Shown: in pieces, positions 34,601 to 42,195 of the stretch | Numbering within the stretch: position 1 is the stretch's first letter | How the letters are laid out: each line of letters begins with the position of its first letter | Origin: an uncultured Oscillospiraceae bacterium | GTDB taxonomy: Bacteria; Bacillota; Clostridia; Oscillospirales; Oscillospiraceae | DNA length: 62,694 nt | Assembly (NCBI GenBank): GCA_905234625.1 | Contig: CAJOIC010000001.1 | Coordinates: 1-62,694, forward strand | Reading direction: 5' to 3' | Notes under the pieces: generated by a model | Seen by the model: the letters and a program-made list of their open reading frames with translations, nothing else | Databases searched by the model: none | What the model was told of the DNA's origin: nothing | Position numbers and translations under genes: made by a program

Positions 34601-37402
34601 CCGCAGGGAGAACAGGGCATCCAGGGACCCGCTGGTGCCGACGGCGACACGACGTACTTCCACATCAAATACTCGGCGGTGGCTAACCCGGCGGCTTCCG
34701 ACATGACGGAGACGCCATCGACCTACATCGGAACTTATGTTGACACGACGGCGCTCGACAGTTCCGATCCGGCTGATTACACCTGGGCGCGTTTCCAAGG
34801 CCTTCAGGGCGAGCAGGGCGAACAGGGCATCCCCGGCACGGACGGCACGGACGGCACGACGTACTATTTGCACATCAAGTACAGTGACGACGGCGGTCAA
34901 ACATTCACCGGAAACAGCGGCGAGGAAGTCGGTGAATACATGGGAACGTGTGTAGACACAACACAGGCGGACCCGACAACGGTCGCTTCCTACACATGGG
35001 CGAAGATCAAAGGCGAGGACGGACGTGGAGTCTCTGGCATCACAGAATACTACGCCAAGTCCAGTGACTCGACCACGGCGCCAGTCACCGGCTGGAGTAC
35101 CGCTGTTCCTACGCTGGACGCGACGGATAAGTTCCTCTGGAATTACGAGACGATCCACTACACAGACGGCACGAGTCCGTCAACGACTCCGGCTGTTATC
35201 GGCGTGTTTGGTGCCGACGGCGCTGCTGGCCGCAGTATTACGGGCGTCACCGAGCACTATCTGGCTACTTCGGCGTCCTCTGGTGTGACGAAGAACACCT
35301 CCGGGTGGACAACGAGCATCCAGACGATAGATGCCACCAACAAGTATCTGTGGAACTACGAAACGATCAGCTATTCCTCCGGTAATCCGACAGATACGAC
35401 CCCGGTCATTATCGGCACATACGGCGAAAAGGGCGATACCGGAGACAGCGGGCCGCAGGGCGTCGGCGTAACTTCCGTCGTCGAAGAGTACATCCTGTCC
35501 ACATCGAACACCACGGCGCCGAGCGGCTCTGCTGCTGGCTGGTCTGAGACCTGTCCTGCGTGGGAGTCCGGGAAATACATCTGGATCAGGGTCAAGACAA
35601 CGCTGACGAACGGGACGGTTACGACATCTGCGCCGACGCTGGCGAACGCGCTGAACAGCGCCAACAGCACGGCATACAGCCGGGCTCAGGTCTACTACCA
35701 GACGGACGCGCCGAGCAACCCGAAGACCAACGATGTGTGGTACAAGATCGCATACTCCGGGAGCGCTGTTCCGACGAACAGCAATTCCCCGGCTTCAAGC
35801 TGGACCACAAACGCATTGAAGGCCGCCCACCTGGGCGACCTCTATTACTGCTCCGGGAACGGCTATTATTACACCTACGCCTCGACCGCGAGCGGCTATA
35901 CGTGGGTGATTGCTCAGTCCTCCGACGGCTCCGGCCTCGACCGTATGTACGTCTACGTCAACGGTTCGTGGGTGCAGCACAAGACCGGCACGACTTCCAT
36001 CACGGACGGCGCGATCACGACCGATCTGCTGGCCGCGCAAGCGGTCACGGCGGCAAAGGTGCAGACCAACAGCCTGACGGTTAACTGCTTCGCGCAGAGC
36101 GTTCAGAGCTCCCTTGCGACCGCCGACGCCGTGGCAAGTATGGTGAACTACACCTTTAATGCGAGCGGCATGCACGTCACCGTAGGCGGGACCGAGATGA
36201 TAACTCTCGGCTCCGATGGCAGCCTATACGCCGGCAACGCGACGCTGACCGGCTCCCTGACGACCAATGCGGACGGGAATGGATCTACGGCTTTTCTGTA
36301 TCAGTACGGCCTCCGCTTCGATAACGGTCTAAAGCAAGGCACCCTTGCCGTGCATCCATATTTGGGCGTTGGCTCAGATTATGGACTCGCATTCCTGGTG
36401 TCGCGAACGAGTTCTGTCATGGGGACCGAGGCGATGAAGCACCTCTCCATCGGGATAGCGAACGCCGGCGACTCTGGCTATGTTGCCGGGTATGTGCTGA
36501 ATAACGGGCTGAACCCTGACGGCTATACGGAGCGCAACCTCATGTATGGTGGCCTTCGCATTGATGGGGTGTTGTACGATCCGACGTTGCTGAGAAATTT
36601 CTATACGTCGAGACCGTCCACGGCAGACATGCCGATCACAGGCTCCGGCGGAATGTCGAAGTTCCTTGCTACAAGCAGCATGTCGGCGAAACCCGGAGGC
36701 TGCGACGCTCATATCCTGCACATGTTTTGGGATAACCTCGGCGGATGGGACTCACAGCTGGCTGTCACAAACGGCGACGATCCACACGTCTATATAAGAG
36801 GACAGAACAGCGGCACGTGGGGGGTGTGGCGAGCTGTCCTTGACAGCGGAAACTATTCAACCTACGCGCTCCCTCGGACTGGTGGCTACATTGGGAACGC
36901 CAGCACGGTATGGATCCGGGAGACGGACGACAACCGCGGTAATATTCAGATCTTTAAGCCAGGAAGCTCTGGCAATGTGCTGGCAATCAATCTCTATGCA
37001 AACCAAGGGAATGCCGGCGGTGAGATAGACCTGCACGATTACACCGGGACCAGGAAGGTGGCAATTTATGCTGGAAGCGATCAAATTGGTCGAGTTCGTA
37101 CCTATTCAGCGGATGGTTATTCCTATACAGCGGTTCAACCGAACGGAATTTGGCTTGGTTACAACACGCTTACCCAAACGAATGAAGGGCCTCTTTATTG
37201 CGGGAGCATCGGAGCCAGTGGCGCACTTACAGTGGCGGGAGCTGCGACCTTCAATGGTGGCCTGACTGTACCAACGGGCCAGACACTCACGGCGCGGACC
37301 GCGAAGCTCGGGCAATACGGCTCAGACATGACAAATGCCTATTGGCAAAGCATCACGATCAACGGAACATCTTATACCGTGCTCATAAGATACGGTGGAT
37401 AA
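31628..37402 (+). CDS. Tail endopeptidase / fibre protein with tandem repeats, 1924 aa
   Basis: The N-terminal part (about 1-330; SGYRRLHIKHKLDGCDTLTFYL, DYKSETRLLTQVLAQHLPDGW) resembles prophage tail-associated hub proteins (Tal). From about residue 655 to 1350 there are six or more tandem units of about 70 residues with GRGI..V.EYYLAT..SSGVT..GWT and PYLWNYE..YTDGT...P.IIG. Collagen-like GPQGPQGEQGIQGP and GEQGEQGIPG stretches lie between. One unit carries an acidic insertion (near 34080-34240). The C-terminal third is a glycine-rich fibre with a receptor-proximal look. It likely forms the tail tip and side fibre. Confidence 0.88.
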   Translation: MIRLIGADGVHHPLSGYRRLHIKHKLDGCDTLTFYLDTAHEQYPLIAEECRILAADNSWLVKKIDDDRITCELDFDFLKGRFYRDYKSETRLLTQVLAQHLPDGWTIENGNVSTIRRSISFDYCTDYDVVYQCMHTYGVYFVWHIPEKRVVVHNPDMEVPTGEYLTTELNLKALSFKGSTSDFATRMYAYGADGMTMEDAIVDGRRYGLQYVDDNTYSDKVVVAYWADERYTVPENLYADTKAKLAAMANPVRSYSCDAEDLAARDPRYSFLDFAMHKVITLIDRDRGVRVNHQIVEYDEYPDGEDDNKITLASVPATIKTRTARIAEQTTEEIAQSSNYLESRINMATAMLTGVFGGHVYSDGSEIFIMDTADPNTAQVVWRWNINGFGKSSTGIQGPYTTAMTFDDTFITSLIEGVVIRGEYIIANSIAANKLVIGDVAEELGEEGTLALSSEAIRGVAVYYALSAYSTVETPGEAPEDISDNDWSTVAPDWTQGMYMWQKTVTTYADGNTSESFPTCISGAVGQDGVGVESVEVSYALTTTNTVPVSGWQPSMPSVEPGKYLWQRTVTIYEDQTTSTSYLASYFGEDGDDGTPGDSYYVHFAYSTSADGSENFSTTTFTGAVYIGVCTDTTRQDPQTYTSYAWSKIKGEDGTNGRGISSVVEYYLATTESSGVTRAHAGWTNAVQHVSSAAPYLWNYEHVNYTDGTSYDTDPALIGNWSEDGDDGRGIANVVEHYLASALDSGVTTETPGWTTTVQTITPALRYLWNYEVVTYTDGTSAVFGPAIIGVYGVTGRGVVRITNYYLATASDALAIRAEDYGDGDIEIITDEFEAIDDGDGNITIPENGRLTVTDEGVGEIEMESAGISPDTPGWSEDVTTQTIDATKPYLWNYEEIEYSDGTIETTTPFIIATYTQDGRGIVSITEYYLVSDQETGVTISGNTWYTVPQISSTAYPYIWNYEAIVFTDSDTPVCTTPRVIGVHGATGPQGPQGEQGIQGPAGADGDTTYFHIKYSAVANPAASDMTETPSTYIGTYVDTTALDSSDPADYTWARFQGLQGEQGEQGIPGTDGTDGTTYYLHIKYSDDGGQTFTGNSGEEVGEYMGTCVDTTQADPTTVASYTWAKIKGEDGRGVSGITEYYAKSSDSTTAPVTGWSTAVPTLDATDKFLWNYETIHYTDGTSPSTTPAVIGVFGADGAAGRSITGVTEHYLATSASSGVTKNTSGWTTSIQTIDATNKYLWNYETISYSSGNPTDTTPVIIGTYGEKGDTGDSGPQGVGVTSVVEEYILSTSNTTAPSGSAAGWSETCPAWESGKYIWIRVKTTLTNGTVTTSAPTLANALNSANSTAYSRAQVYYQTDAPSNPKTNDVWYKIAYSGSAVPTNSNSPASSWTTNALKAAHLGDLYYCSGNGYYYTYASTASGYTWVIAQSSDGSGLDRMYVYVNGSWVQHKTGTTSITDGAITTDLLAAQAVTAAKVQTNSLTVNCFAQSVQSSLATADAVASMVNYTFNASGMHVTVGGTEMITLGSDGSLYAGNATLTGSLTTNADGNGSTAFLYQYGLRFDNGLKQGTLAVHPYLGVGSDYGLAFLVSRTSSVMGTEAMKHLSIGIANAGDSGYVAGYVLNNGLNPDGYTERNLMYGGLRIDGVLYDPTLLRNFYTSRPSTADMPITGSGGMSKFLATSSMSAKPGGCDAHILHMFWDNLGGWDSQLAVTNGDDPHVYIRGQNSGTWGVWRAVLDSGNYSTYALPRTGGYIGNASTVWIRETDDNRGNIQIFKPGSSGNVLAINLYANQGNAGGEIDLHDYTGTRKVAIYAGSDQIGRVRTYSADGYSYTAVQPNGIWLGYNTLTQTNEGPLYCGSIGASGALTVAGAATFNGGLTVPTGQTLTARTAKLGQYGSDMTNAYWQSITINGTSYTVLIRYGG

Positions 37403-37420
37403 AACAGGAGGTACTTCATC

Positions 37421-37663
37421 ATGGCAAACGTAGTAAACAAGGGGCCGAACTTCGCTACGGCGGAGTTCAAAAAAGGGGTGGTCGAACTGGTGAACGCCAG
37501 CGGCCTCCCGTGCTGCATCACTCGGATGGTGCTGGCGGAGCTGGCTGACGAGATCAAAGCCATAGAGCAGAACCAGATCCAGCAGGAGGCGGCCGAGTGG
37601 TTGAGCGGACAGGAGCCCAAGATCGAAGATCCGGCCAAGTCCGAGAAAGGAGATCAGAAATGA
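37421..37663 (+). CDS. Hypothetical small tail-region protein, 80 aa
   Basis: The ATG follows AGGAGGTACTTCATC. The sequence MANVVNKGPNFATAEFKKGVV, then LADEIKAIEQNQIQQEAAEWLSG, is helical with an acidic end. It overlaps the next gene by ATGA. Its place after the fibre gene suggests a baseplate or fibre accessory. No family recognised. Confidence 0.6.
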   Translation: MANVVNKGPNFATAEFKKGVVELVNASGLPCCITRMVLAELADEIKAIEQNQIQQEAAEWLSGQEPKIEDPAKSEKGDQK

Positions 37664-38244
37664 CTTACACGCAGGAGATCGTGCTGGACGTGTCGTGTCT
37701 GGCGCGGTACAAGTACATCCACGCGAAGCAGGACGACAATGCGACCCGGTTTCTGAAGGTGACTCTGATGGAAAACGGGGAGCAACTCATGCCGGCCTCT
37801 GGCGATACGGCGTACTTCCGAGCGATCAAGCCGGACAGAACCGGCATCTACAATCCGGCGACGATCAACCAGGACGGCACGATCACGGTGGAGCTGACCC
37901 AGCAGACTCTGGCCGTCAAGGGCATCGTGGCCGCCGATGTCATGCTGATGAACGGCGACGCGATCCTCGGTTCCGGCACGTTCTTTATCCAGGTGGAGGC
38001 GTGTCCGCTGGGCGACGCCTCCGTGGAGAGCTCCAACGAGTTCATCGTGCTTCAGGATCTGATCGCGAACGTGGAGGAGATCATTGAGCAGGTGACAGGC
38101 GGATATTACATCCCGAGCTTCACCGCCGACGGCAAGCTCCATCTGGAGCCGAGCAAGGACGACATGCCGGAGCTCGCCGATGTCACCGTTGTGACCTTCA
38201 CCGACAGCAACGACGACGGGAACGTTGTTATTACTCTCGGATAA
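37660..38244 (+). CDS. BppU-like baseplate upper protein
   Basis: ATG 37660 overlaps the preceding stop; the longer frame from 37597 is unlikely. The 194-residue product shows a beta-rich N-terminal domain of BppU type: LKVTLMENGEQLMPASGDTAYFRAIKPD, IYNPATINQDGTITVELTQQTLAVKG and MLMNGDAILGSGTFFIQVEA. In lactococcal-type phages this domain attaches receptor-binding proteins to the baseplate. That fits its position just before the DGR target. Confidence 0.75.
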   Translation: MTYTQEIVLDVSCLARYKYIHAKQDDNATRFLKVTLMENGEQLMPASGDTAYFRAIKPDRTGIYNPATINQDGTITVELTQQTLAVKGIVAADVMLMNGDAILGSGTFFIQVEACPLGDASVESSNEFIVLQDLIANVEEIIEQVTGGYYIPSFTADGKLHLEPSKDDMPELADVTVVTFTDSNDDGNVVITLG

Positions 38245-38272
38245 GGAATACTCGAAGAAGGAGGTAAAGCTG

Positions 38273-38503
38273 ATGAAAGCAATCAGCGCAGAGCCGAAAG
38301 GCACCAATTCGGGCGGCGGCAGGGTGGTTCAGGCGTTCATCGTTGCAGACAACACCCCGGCGACGCTTCCGACAAGCGGTGCGAGCGTGGATGGTCTTTA
38401 TGACACGGACACGTTCGCGCCGTTTTCCGTTCTGTATGTTGTGGCCGACGTGGACGCGAAGGTCTACATTACGAACGAGTCCGGCGTATTCATTCCACAG
38501 TAA
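38273..38503 (+). CDS. Hypothetical small structural protein, 76 aa
   Basis: ATG 38273 follows AAGGAGGTAAAG. The product (MKAISAEPKGTNSGGGRVVQAFIV, later VLYVVADVDAKVYITNE) looks like a small beta-sandwich tail protein. It lies between BppU-like and DGR target genes. No specific family recognised. Confidence 0.6.
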   Translation: MKAISAEPKGTNSGGGRVVQAFIVADNTPATLPTSGASVDGLYDTDTFAPFSVLYVVADVDAKVYITNESGVFIPQ

Positions 38504-38513
38504 GGAGGACATC

Positions 38514-38678
38514 ATGGAAGGAAACGTATTTAGTAAGATCCTCCAGCTTGTCCTGACGTTCTTTACTCTCGGTAAGAAGTACACGGACAAGGCCGTGGCC
38601 GACGCGGAGCTGGAAGCCTGCGGGTACACCTTTACGGACGACGGCGACGGCAACATCACCATCACAGCAGACAGCTAA
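38514..38678 (+). CDS. Small protein upstream of DGR target, 54 aa
   Basis: AAGGAGG precedes the ATG. The N-terminal half is hydrophobic (FSKILQLVLTFFTLG). The C-terminal half ends YTFTDDGDGNITITADS, sharing DDGDGNITI with the acidic insertion in the fibre protein at about 34135. It is too short and differently built to be the DGR accessory Avd. Confidence 0.55.
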   Translation: MEGNVFSKILQLVLTFFTLGKKYTDKAVADAELEACGYTFTDDGDGNITITADS

Positions 38679-38687
38679 GGAGGAAGT

Positions 38688-40148
38688 ATGGGAAGCAAAG
38701 CTCTGAAATCCATCAAGTTCCCCGGCCTCTCGGACACCTACGTCATTAACGCCGTGGGTGTTCACCACTATACGGCCCGGTGGGACAAGGCAACGGCGAG
38801 CCTGACGCGCCTGAACGACGCGGAGGGCATCACCACGACGGTCACGAACTTCAAGCACAGTGGTTCGGTGAACGCGAACTACTCCAACCCGTTCGATAAC
38901 ATTTATCCGTGGGCTGGACGTAAGCTGTGCAATATCGACATCGACGTGTACTACGGTCTGAGCTCCGGCGATAGTATCCGCAAGGCGGTCAAAGCCTGGG
39001 AGGGAGACCCCGACTTCAGCTACGACGATGCTGATGGCGTGTGGGTCTACACCCCGGAGTTTTGGGGCAAGAGCTGGGACGACGGGACGTATCGGTACTT
39101 CGATGTCACGGACGCGCCGCTGGGCGGCTACGTCCACTACGAGGAGGACATCATGGGCCGGTGGCACGGCCGCAGCGTGAGCCGTCAGATCGACGGCACC
39201 GAGAAGACCGTGCTGATCCCGTCCGTGGGTATGCCCGCGAAGAGGATCGCCATGAGCACCATGCACGGGTACGCGAAGAATGCGAAAATGACCGTGGACG
39301 ACATCTTCACGCTGGATGGAAATATCCTGCTGGCTATCGTGGAGTTCGCCAGTATGAACCTCCAGAGCGCCATCGGCAGCGGCGTGTCCTCGTTGTATCG
39401 GCAGAGCTCCGACACCATCCAGGAGGCAGCCACGGCCAGCACGGTTGTGAAGGTCCTGAAGGCGAACGCCGGCACGGTTATCCCCGGCGCGATATTCGAC
39501 ATCGGCACGTCGAACGGCGGCGTCGAGGTCGGCTCCTACATCGTCGTCAGCACGGCGACGGATGCCAGCGACTCGACGCTGCTGGATGTCACGCTGAACG
39601 AGGCCGTGACCGTGACGACCGCCCACTTCTGGAGCGTACACGGCCTGAGCAACGTGGCGGACGCGGACATCGGCTCCAAGTCCGGCTACATCGGACCGGA
39701 CGGCCAGAGCAACGTGTACTACCGCGGCGCGGTGATCTACGGCAACCTCTGGTTCTATATCCTGGGCGCGTACCGCGATAGCTCCAACAAGGTCTGGCTC
39801 GCGCACGACCGGGCTGAGGCGGACGCCGCAGACGCGCTGAACACCGGGGTTCACATCGACACCGGCATAACGCTGGCGACGACAGGCGGTTATATCCAGA
39901 CGCTGGCGCAGCTCAGTCGGTCGGATCTGATCTCGATTGCGCCGATCTGCACGGCGGTCGGCGGCAGCGCCTCCGCTCCCGTTGGGGACTACCACTATAT
40001 CAACGCAACGGCCGGGAACACCATCCTTCTGTGCGGCGGCCACGCGACCAACGGGACGCACGATGGCCCCCTGTGCGGGTACTGGAACACCGCCGCGTCG
40101 TACGCGTACTGGAACATTTCGGCTCGTCCCCATCTCAAATCCCCCTAA
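38688..40148 (+). CDS. DGR target protein with C-type-lectin-like variable C-terminus
   Basis: In this 486-residue protein the N-terminal domain (about 1-250, with IYPWAGRKLCNIDIDVYYGLSSGD and YEEDIMGRWHGRSVSR) is followed by a Thr/Val-rich insertion (270-350). The C-terminal lectin-like part ends GPLCGYWN...YWNISARP, the usual DGR variable-protein ending. Residues 452, 454, 458, 463, 465, 468, 472 and 474 are the positions where the gene differs from the template, each at a template adenine. All but 463 (template Tyr) are AAC Asn codons in TR. It follows BppU-like and fibre genes, so it is probably the receptor-binding tip. Confidence 0.92.
   Translation: MGSKALKSIKFPGLSDTYVINAVGVHHYTARWDKATASLTRLNDAEGITTTVTNFKHSGSVNANYSNPFDNIYPWAGRKLCNIDIDVYYGLSSGDSIRKAVKAWEGDPDFSYDDADGVWVYTPEFWGKSWDDGTYRYFDVTDAPLGGYVHYEEDIMGRWHGRSVSRQIDGTEKTVLIPSVGMPAKRIAMSTMHGYAKNAKMTVDDIFTLDGNILLAIVEFASMNLQSAIGSGVSSLYRQSSDTIQEAATASTVVKVLKANAGTVIPGAIFDIGTSNGGVEVGSYIVVSTATDASDSTLLDVTLNEAVTVTTAHFWSVHGLSNVADADIGSKSGYIGPDGQSNVYYRGAVIYGNLWFYILGAYRDSSNKVWLAHDRAEADAADALNTGVHIDTGITLATTGGYIQTLAQLSRSDLISIAPICTAVGGSASAPVGDYHYINATAGNTILLCGGHATNGTHDGPLCGYWNTAASYAYWNISARPHLKSP
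40025..40129 (+). repeat. DGR variable repeat (VR)
   Basis: About 105 bases at the 3' end of the target gene match the template repeat 270 bases downstream. Substitutions relative to TR at 40041, 40048, 40059, 40075, 40080, 40090, 40101 and 40107 are all at template A (to C, G or T). One further change, C to T at 40118, is silent and lies in the 3' zone where the homing signals IMH and IMH* differ. The outer 5' limit rests on a short tccttc match. Confidence 0.93.
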
Positions 40149-40156
40149 GGGGGTTC

Positions 40157-40182
40157 GCCAAGGGGGACGCATCCCCCTTGGC
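40157..40182 (+). promoter_or_regulatory. Perfect hairpin just downstream of VR
   Basis: A perfect 10-bp stem (GCCAAGGGGG with CCCCCTTGGC) with a 6-base loop lies 27 bases past the end of VR. It lacks a T-run, so it is a poor terminator. DGRs such as that of phage BPP-1 need a hairpin/cruciform at this place for target recognition, making this the likely equivalent. A smaller CCCCC-TAA-GGGGG dyad carrying the stop codon precedes it (40141-40153). Confidence 0.6.
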
Positions 40183-40210
40183 ATTCTCATAGCGCAGCAA
40201 CGCATGACCT

Positions 40211-40229
40211 GACCGCGAGGGCGGTCTTT
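40211..40229 (+). terminator. Weak hairpin between target gene and TR
   Basis: GACCGC-gagg-GCGGTC followed by TTTG. The stem is short and the T-run is only three bases. It may slow target-gene transcripts or separate them from TR RNA; evidence is limited. Confidence 0.3.
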
Positions 40230-40294
40230 GATCCATAAAATCCCTTGAAAATCAGTATAGGCTGTAAGAGGCGAAGGGCCGGGTTTTGGTTTCT

Positions 40295-40399
40295 CCTTCA
40301 GTGCGGCGGCAACGCGAACAACGGGACGAACGATGGCCCCCTGTACGGGAACTGGAACAACGCCGCGTCGAACGCGAACTGGAACATCTCGGCTCGTCC
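40295..40399 (+). repeat. DGR template repeat (TR)
   Basis: The non-coding copy is built on AAC triplets separated by A-poor codons, so that mutating A varies chosen residues while the framework stays. The 100 bases at 40301-40400 hold 25 adenines. Nine of the ten differences from VR fall on them, the last at the edge of the match. It lies between the target gene and the reverse transcriptase, the classical order. Confidence 0.93.
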
Positions 40400-40567
40400 A
40401 TCTCTCTTGACATCTCCGTTGACGAAGTGTCAGCGTCTTACAGCCTCACCCCTTGGTGAAAATAATAGCCGCCCCGGAGCTGAGGCGCCGGGGTAGGGAA
40501 ACGGACTAGTAGGCGCTCCTGGGGGAGCGTTCGACCGCCCGTTCAGGCAAGAGAGGGCGAAACATCA
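40295..40567 (+). ncRNA. Predicted DGR template RNA (TR plus structured spacer)
   Basis: The template repeat and 168 bases of GC-rich spacer run to the reverse transcriptase start without an ORF. The spacer contains several self-complementary stretches (around 40473-40495, ccccggagctgaggcgccgggg; and the gcgctcctgggggagcg hairpin near 40512-40528). In studied DGRs the spacer 3' of TR folds and binds the reverse transcriptase to prime cDNA. RNA ends are not defined and no promoter stands out. Confidence 0.6.
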
Positions 40568-41674
40568 ATGCCGAGAAGAGTTGGACACCTGTATGAGCGT
40601 ATGGTGGAGCGTGAGAACTGCATCGCCGCCGAGAAGCTGATTGCGAAGAACAAGCCGGACAATAAGATGGCTCAGCATATCGCGAAGAACGCGGAACGGT
40701 ACGGCGAGGAGCTGTTCATAAAGCTGCGGGACGGGACGTTTGAGTTTCATGAGAACCGCGAGACGACGATCACCGACACATACAAGGGGAAGATCCGGCA
40801 TCTGAAAATACCATGTATTGAGGACCAAGCGGCTCAGCAAGCGTGGCTTATCATCGCCATTCCCTATATCGTACGCCGGAATTATTTTTATAACTGCGGC
40901 TCGATCCCTAACGCCGGACAGACAAGGGCGACGAATGGATTGAAGAAAGTGCTCAAGGCCAAGAAGTGCAGATACGGCGCGACGAGCGATATACGGCATT
41001 TTTACGAGACCTGTCCGCATGAGGCGGTCCTGAGAGGGCTGCGCCGGATCTTCAAAGACAAGAAGTTTATCGACTTCGCCGCGAGGATCATGCGGAACAT
41101 GAGTCCGACGGGCGTGGGGCTCGCCATAGGCCATCCGACGAGTCATTGGTTCGCGAATATCGCGCTGATGGAGATAGACCAGCAACTCCGTCGGCTGTTC
41201 CCGGACGTATGGTTCACTCGATATATGGACGACGTTGGCATGGCATCGAACAACAAGCGGCATCTCCGCAAGGCGTTCCTGTATATGAAGCGGCGGGTCC
41301 AGGAGTTGGGCATGAGGCTCAAGGACGACTGGCAGATCTTCCGCATAGCGAGGACGCGGCTGCGCGGCCGAGTGCCGGAGACGAAAACGAAGAGTGCGAG
41401 AGGGCGGGGCATCCCGTTCCTCTCGTACACGTTTTATCCCGGCTTTACCGTGCTGCGGAAGCGGCTGATGTACCGCATCTCCAGGAAGATGAAACGAGGC
41501 CAGACGAACCTGAGTGTCCACATGGCCGAGGGCATCGTGTCGTATATCGGCATACTGAAGCACTGTGACAGCTACAACTTCCGGCAGGATCGAGTCCTGC
41601 CGTATGTAAATCCCAAGAAATGCAGGAGGATTATTTCAAATGCGAGCAAAGACCTATTACTCCGAGCGACCTGA
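40568..41674 (+). CDS. DGR reverse transcriptase
   Basis: The 368-residue enzyme has polymerase motifs in order: SDIRHFYE (Asp141), LAIGHPTSHWFANIAL (185-200), RYMDDVGMA (Tyr219-Asp222) and GIPFLSYTFYPG. The IGxxTSH/Q-type motif replacing QGxxxSP, and the absence of maturase, endonuclease or X domains, fit DGR enzymes rather than group II introns or retrons. It would copy the template RNA with errors at adenines. The last 35 bases overlap the next gene. No avd gene is apparent nearby. Confidence 0.92.
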   Translation: MPRRVGHLYERMVERENCIAAEKLIAKNKPDNKMAQHIAKNAERYGEELFIKLRDGTFEFHENRETTITDTYKGKIRHLKIPCIEDQAAQQAWLIIAIPYIVRRNYFYNCGSIPNAGQTRATNGLKKVLKAKKCRYGATSDIRHFYETCPHEAVLRGLRRIFKDKKFIDFAARIMRNMSPTGVGLAIGHPTSHWFANIALMEIDQQLRRLFPDVWFTRYMDDVGMASNNKRHLRKAFLYMKRRVQELGMRLKDDWQIFRIARTRLRGRVPETKTKSARGRGIPFLSYTFYPGFTVLRKRLMYRISRKMKRGQTNLSVHMAEGIVSYIGILKHCDSYNFRQDRVLPYVNPKKCRRIISNASKDLLLRAT

Positions 41675-42131
41675 CGAGATCCAGGTGGTACGCGCAGGCG
41701 ATAACGCCGTGATCTTCTTCCGCCAGAACATCGCCGAGATACCGCAGCCGGAGGAGAGCGCTCCGCAGTTCATGGCCGACGAGTACACCCTGACCGTGCC
41801 GTTTACGGACGACTTGTATGAGCGTGTCACCAACAGCGCGGCGTGGCTCCAGAAGGCCATGCAGGAGGACTACGAGAAGGCAGCCGCTGCTGCGCGGCTG
41901 GTCCGCGACGATCTGCTGGCGGCCTCTGACTGCGAGATGGCGCTGGATCGGCTGGGCCTGTCCGTTCCGTCCGGCACCACCTTTACGGCGTGGCTGAGTT
42001 TCTTCAAGAAGCTGGGCGAGGTCCTTCTTGGCGGCGTGGCGGCTTACCGTCAGGCGCTCCGAGATCTGCCTCAGCAGGAAGGTTTCCCGTATGACATCGA
42101 CTGGCCGGACCATCCGGCCGGCGGTGAATAA
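41640..42131 (+). CDS. Tail fibre assembly-like protein
   Basis: The ATG follows AGGAGGATTATTTCAA and lies in the reverse transcriptase gene's tail. The 163-residue product ends AAYRQALRDLPQQEGFPYDIDWPDHP, the signature of phage tail fibre assembly proteins. It probably aids folding or attachment of the fibre or the DGR-varied tip, and its place beside the DGR supports that. Confidence 0.7.
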   Translation: MRAKTYYSERPDEIQVVRAGDNAVIFFRQNIAEIPQPEESAPQFMADEYTLTVPFTDDLYERVTNSAAWLQKAMQEDYEKAAAAARLVRDDLLAASDCEMALDRLGLSVPSGTTFTAWLSFFKKLGEVLLGGVAAYRQALRDLPQQEGFPYDIDWPDHPAGGE

Positions 42132-42195
42132 ATCGAGCGAGGGTGTGGCTCCGGCTGCGCCCTCAATTCTTTATGGAGGTGGGTATCGTGAAGAG

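Noticed and set aside
32648-35158. 836-codon open frame on the minus strand opposite the tail fibre gene
   Set aside because: It is antisense to a clearly real gene, has Arg/Val/Asp-heavy composition typical of GC-rich antisense frames and no recognisable domain.
40400-40440. Promoter at ttgacatctcc downstream of TR
   Set aside because: TTGACA occurs but no acceptable -10 box lies 16-18 bases further on.
40568-41674. Reverse transcriptase as part of a group II intron or retron
   Set aside because: No maturase or endonuclease domain, no intron boundaries or domain V-like end, and a matching TR/VR pair with adenine-specific differences is present.
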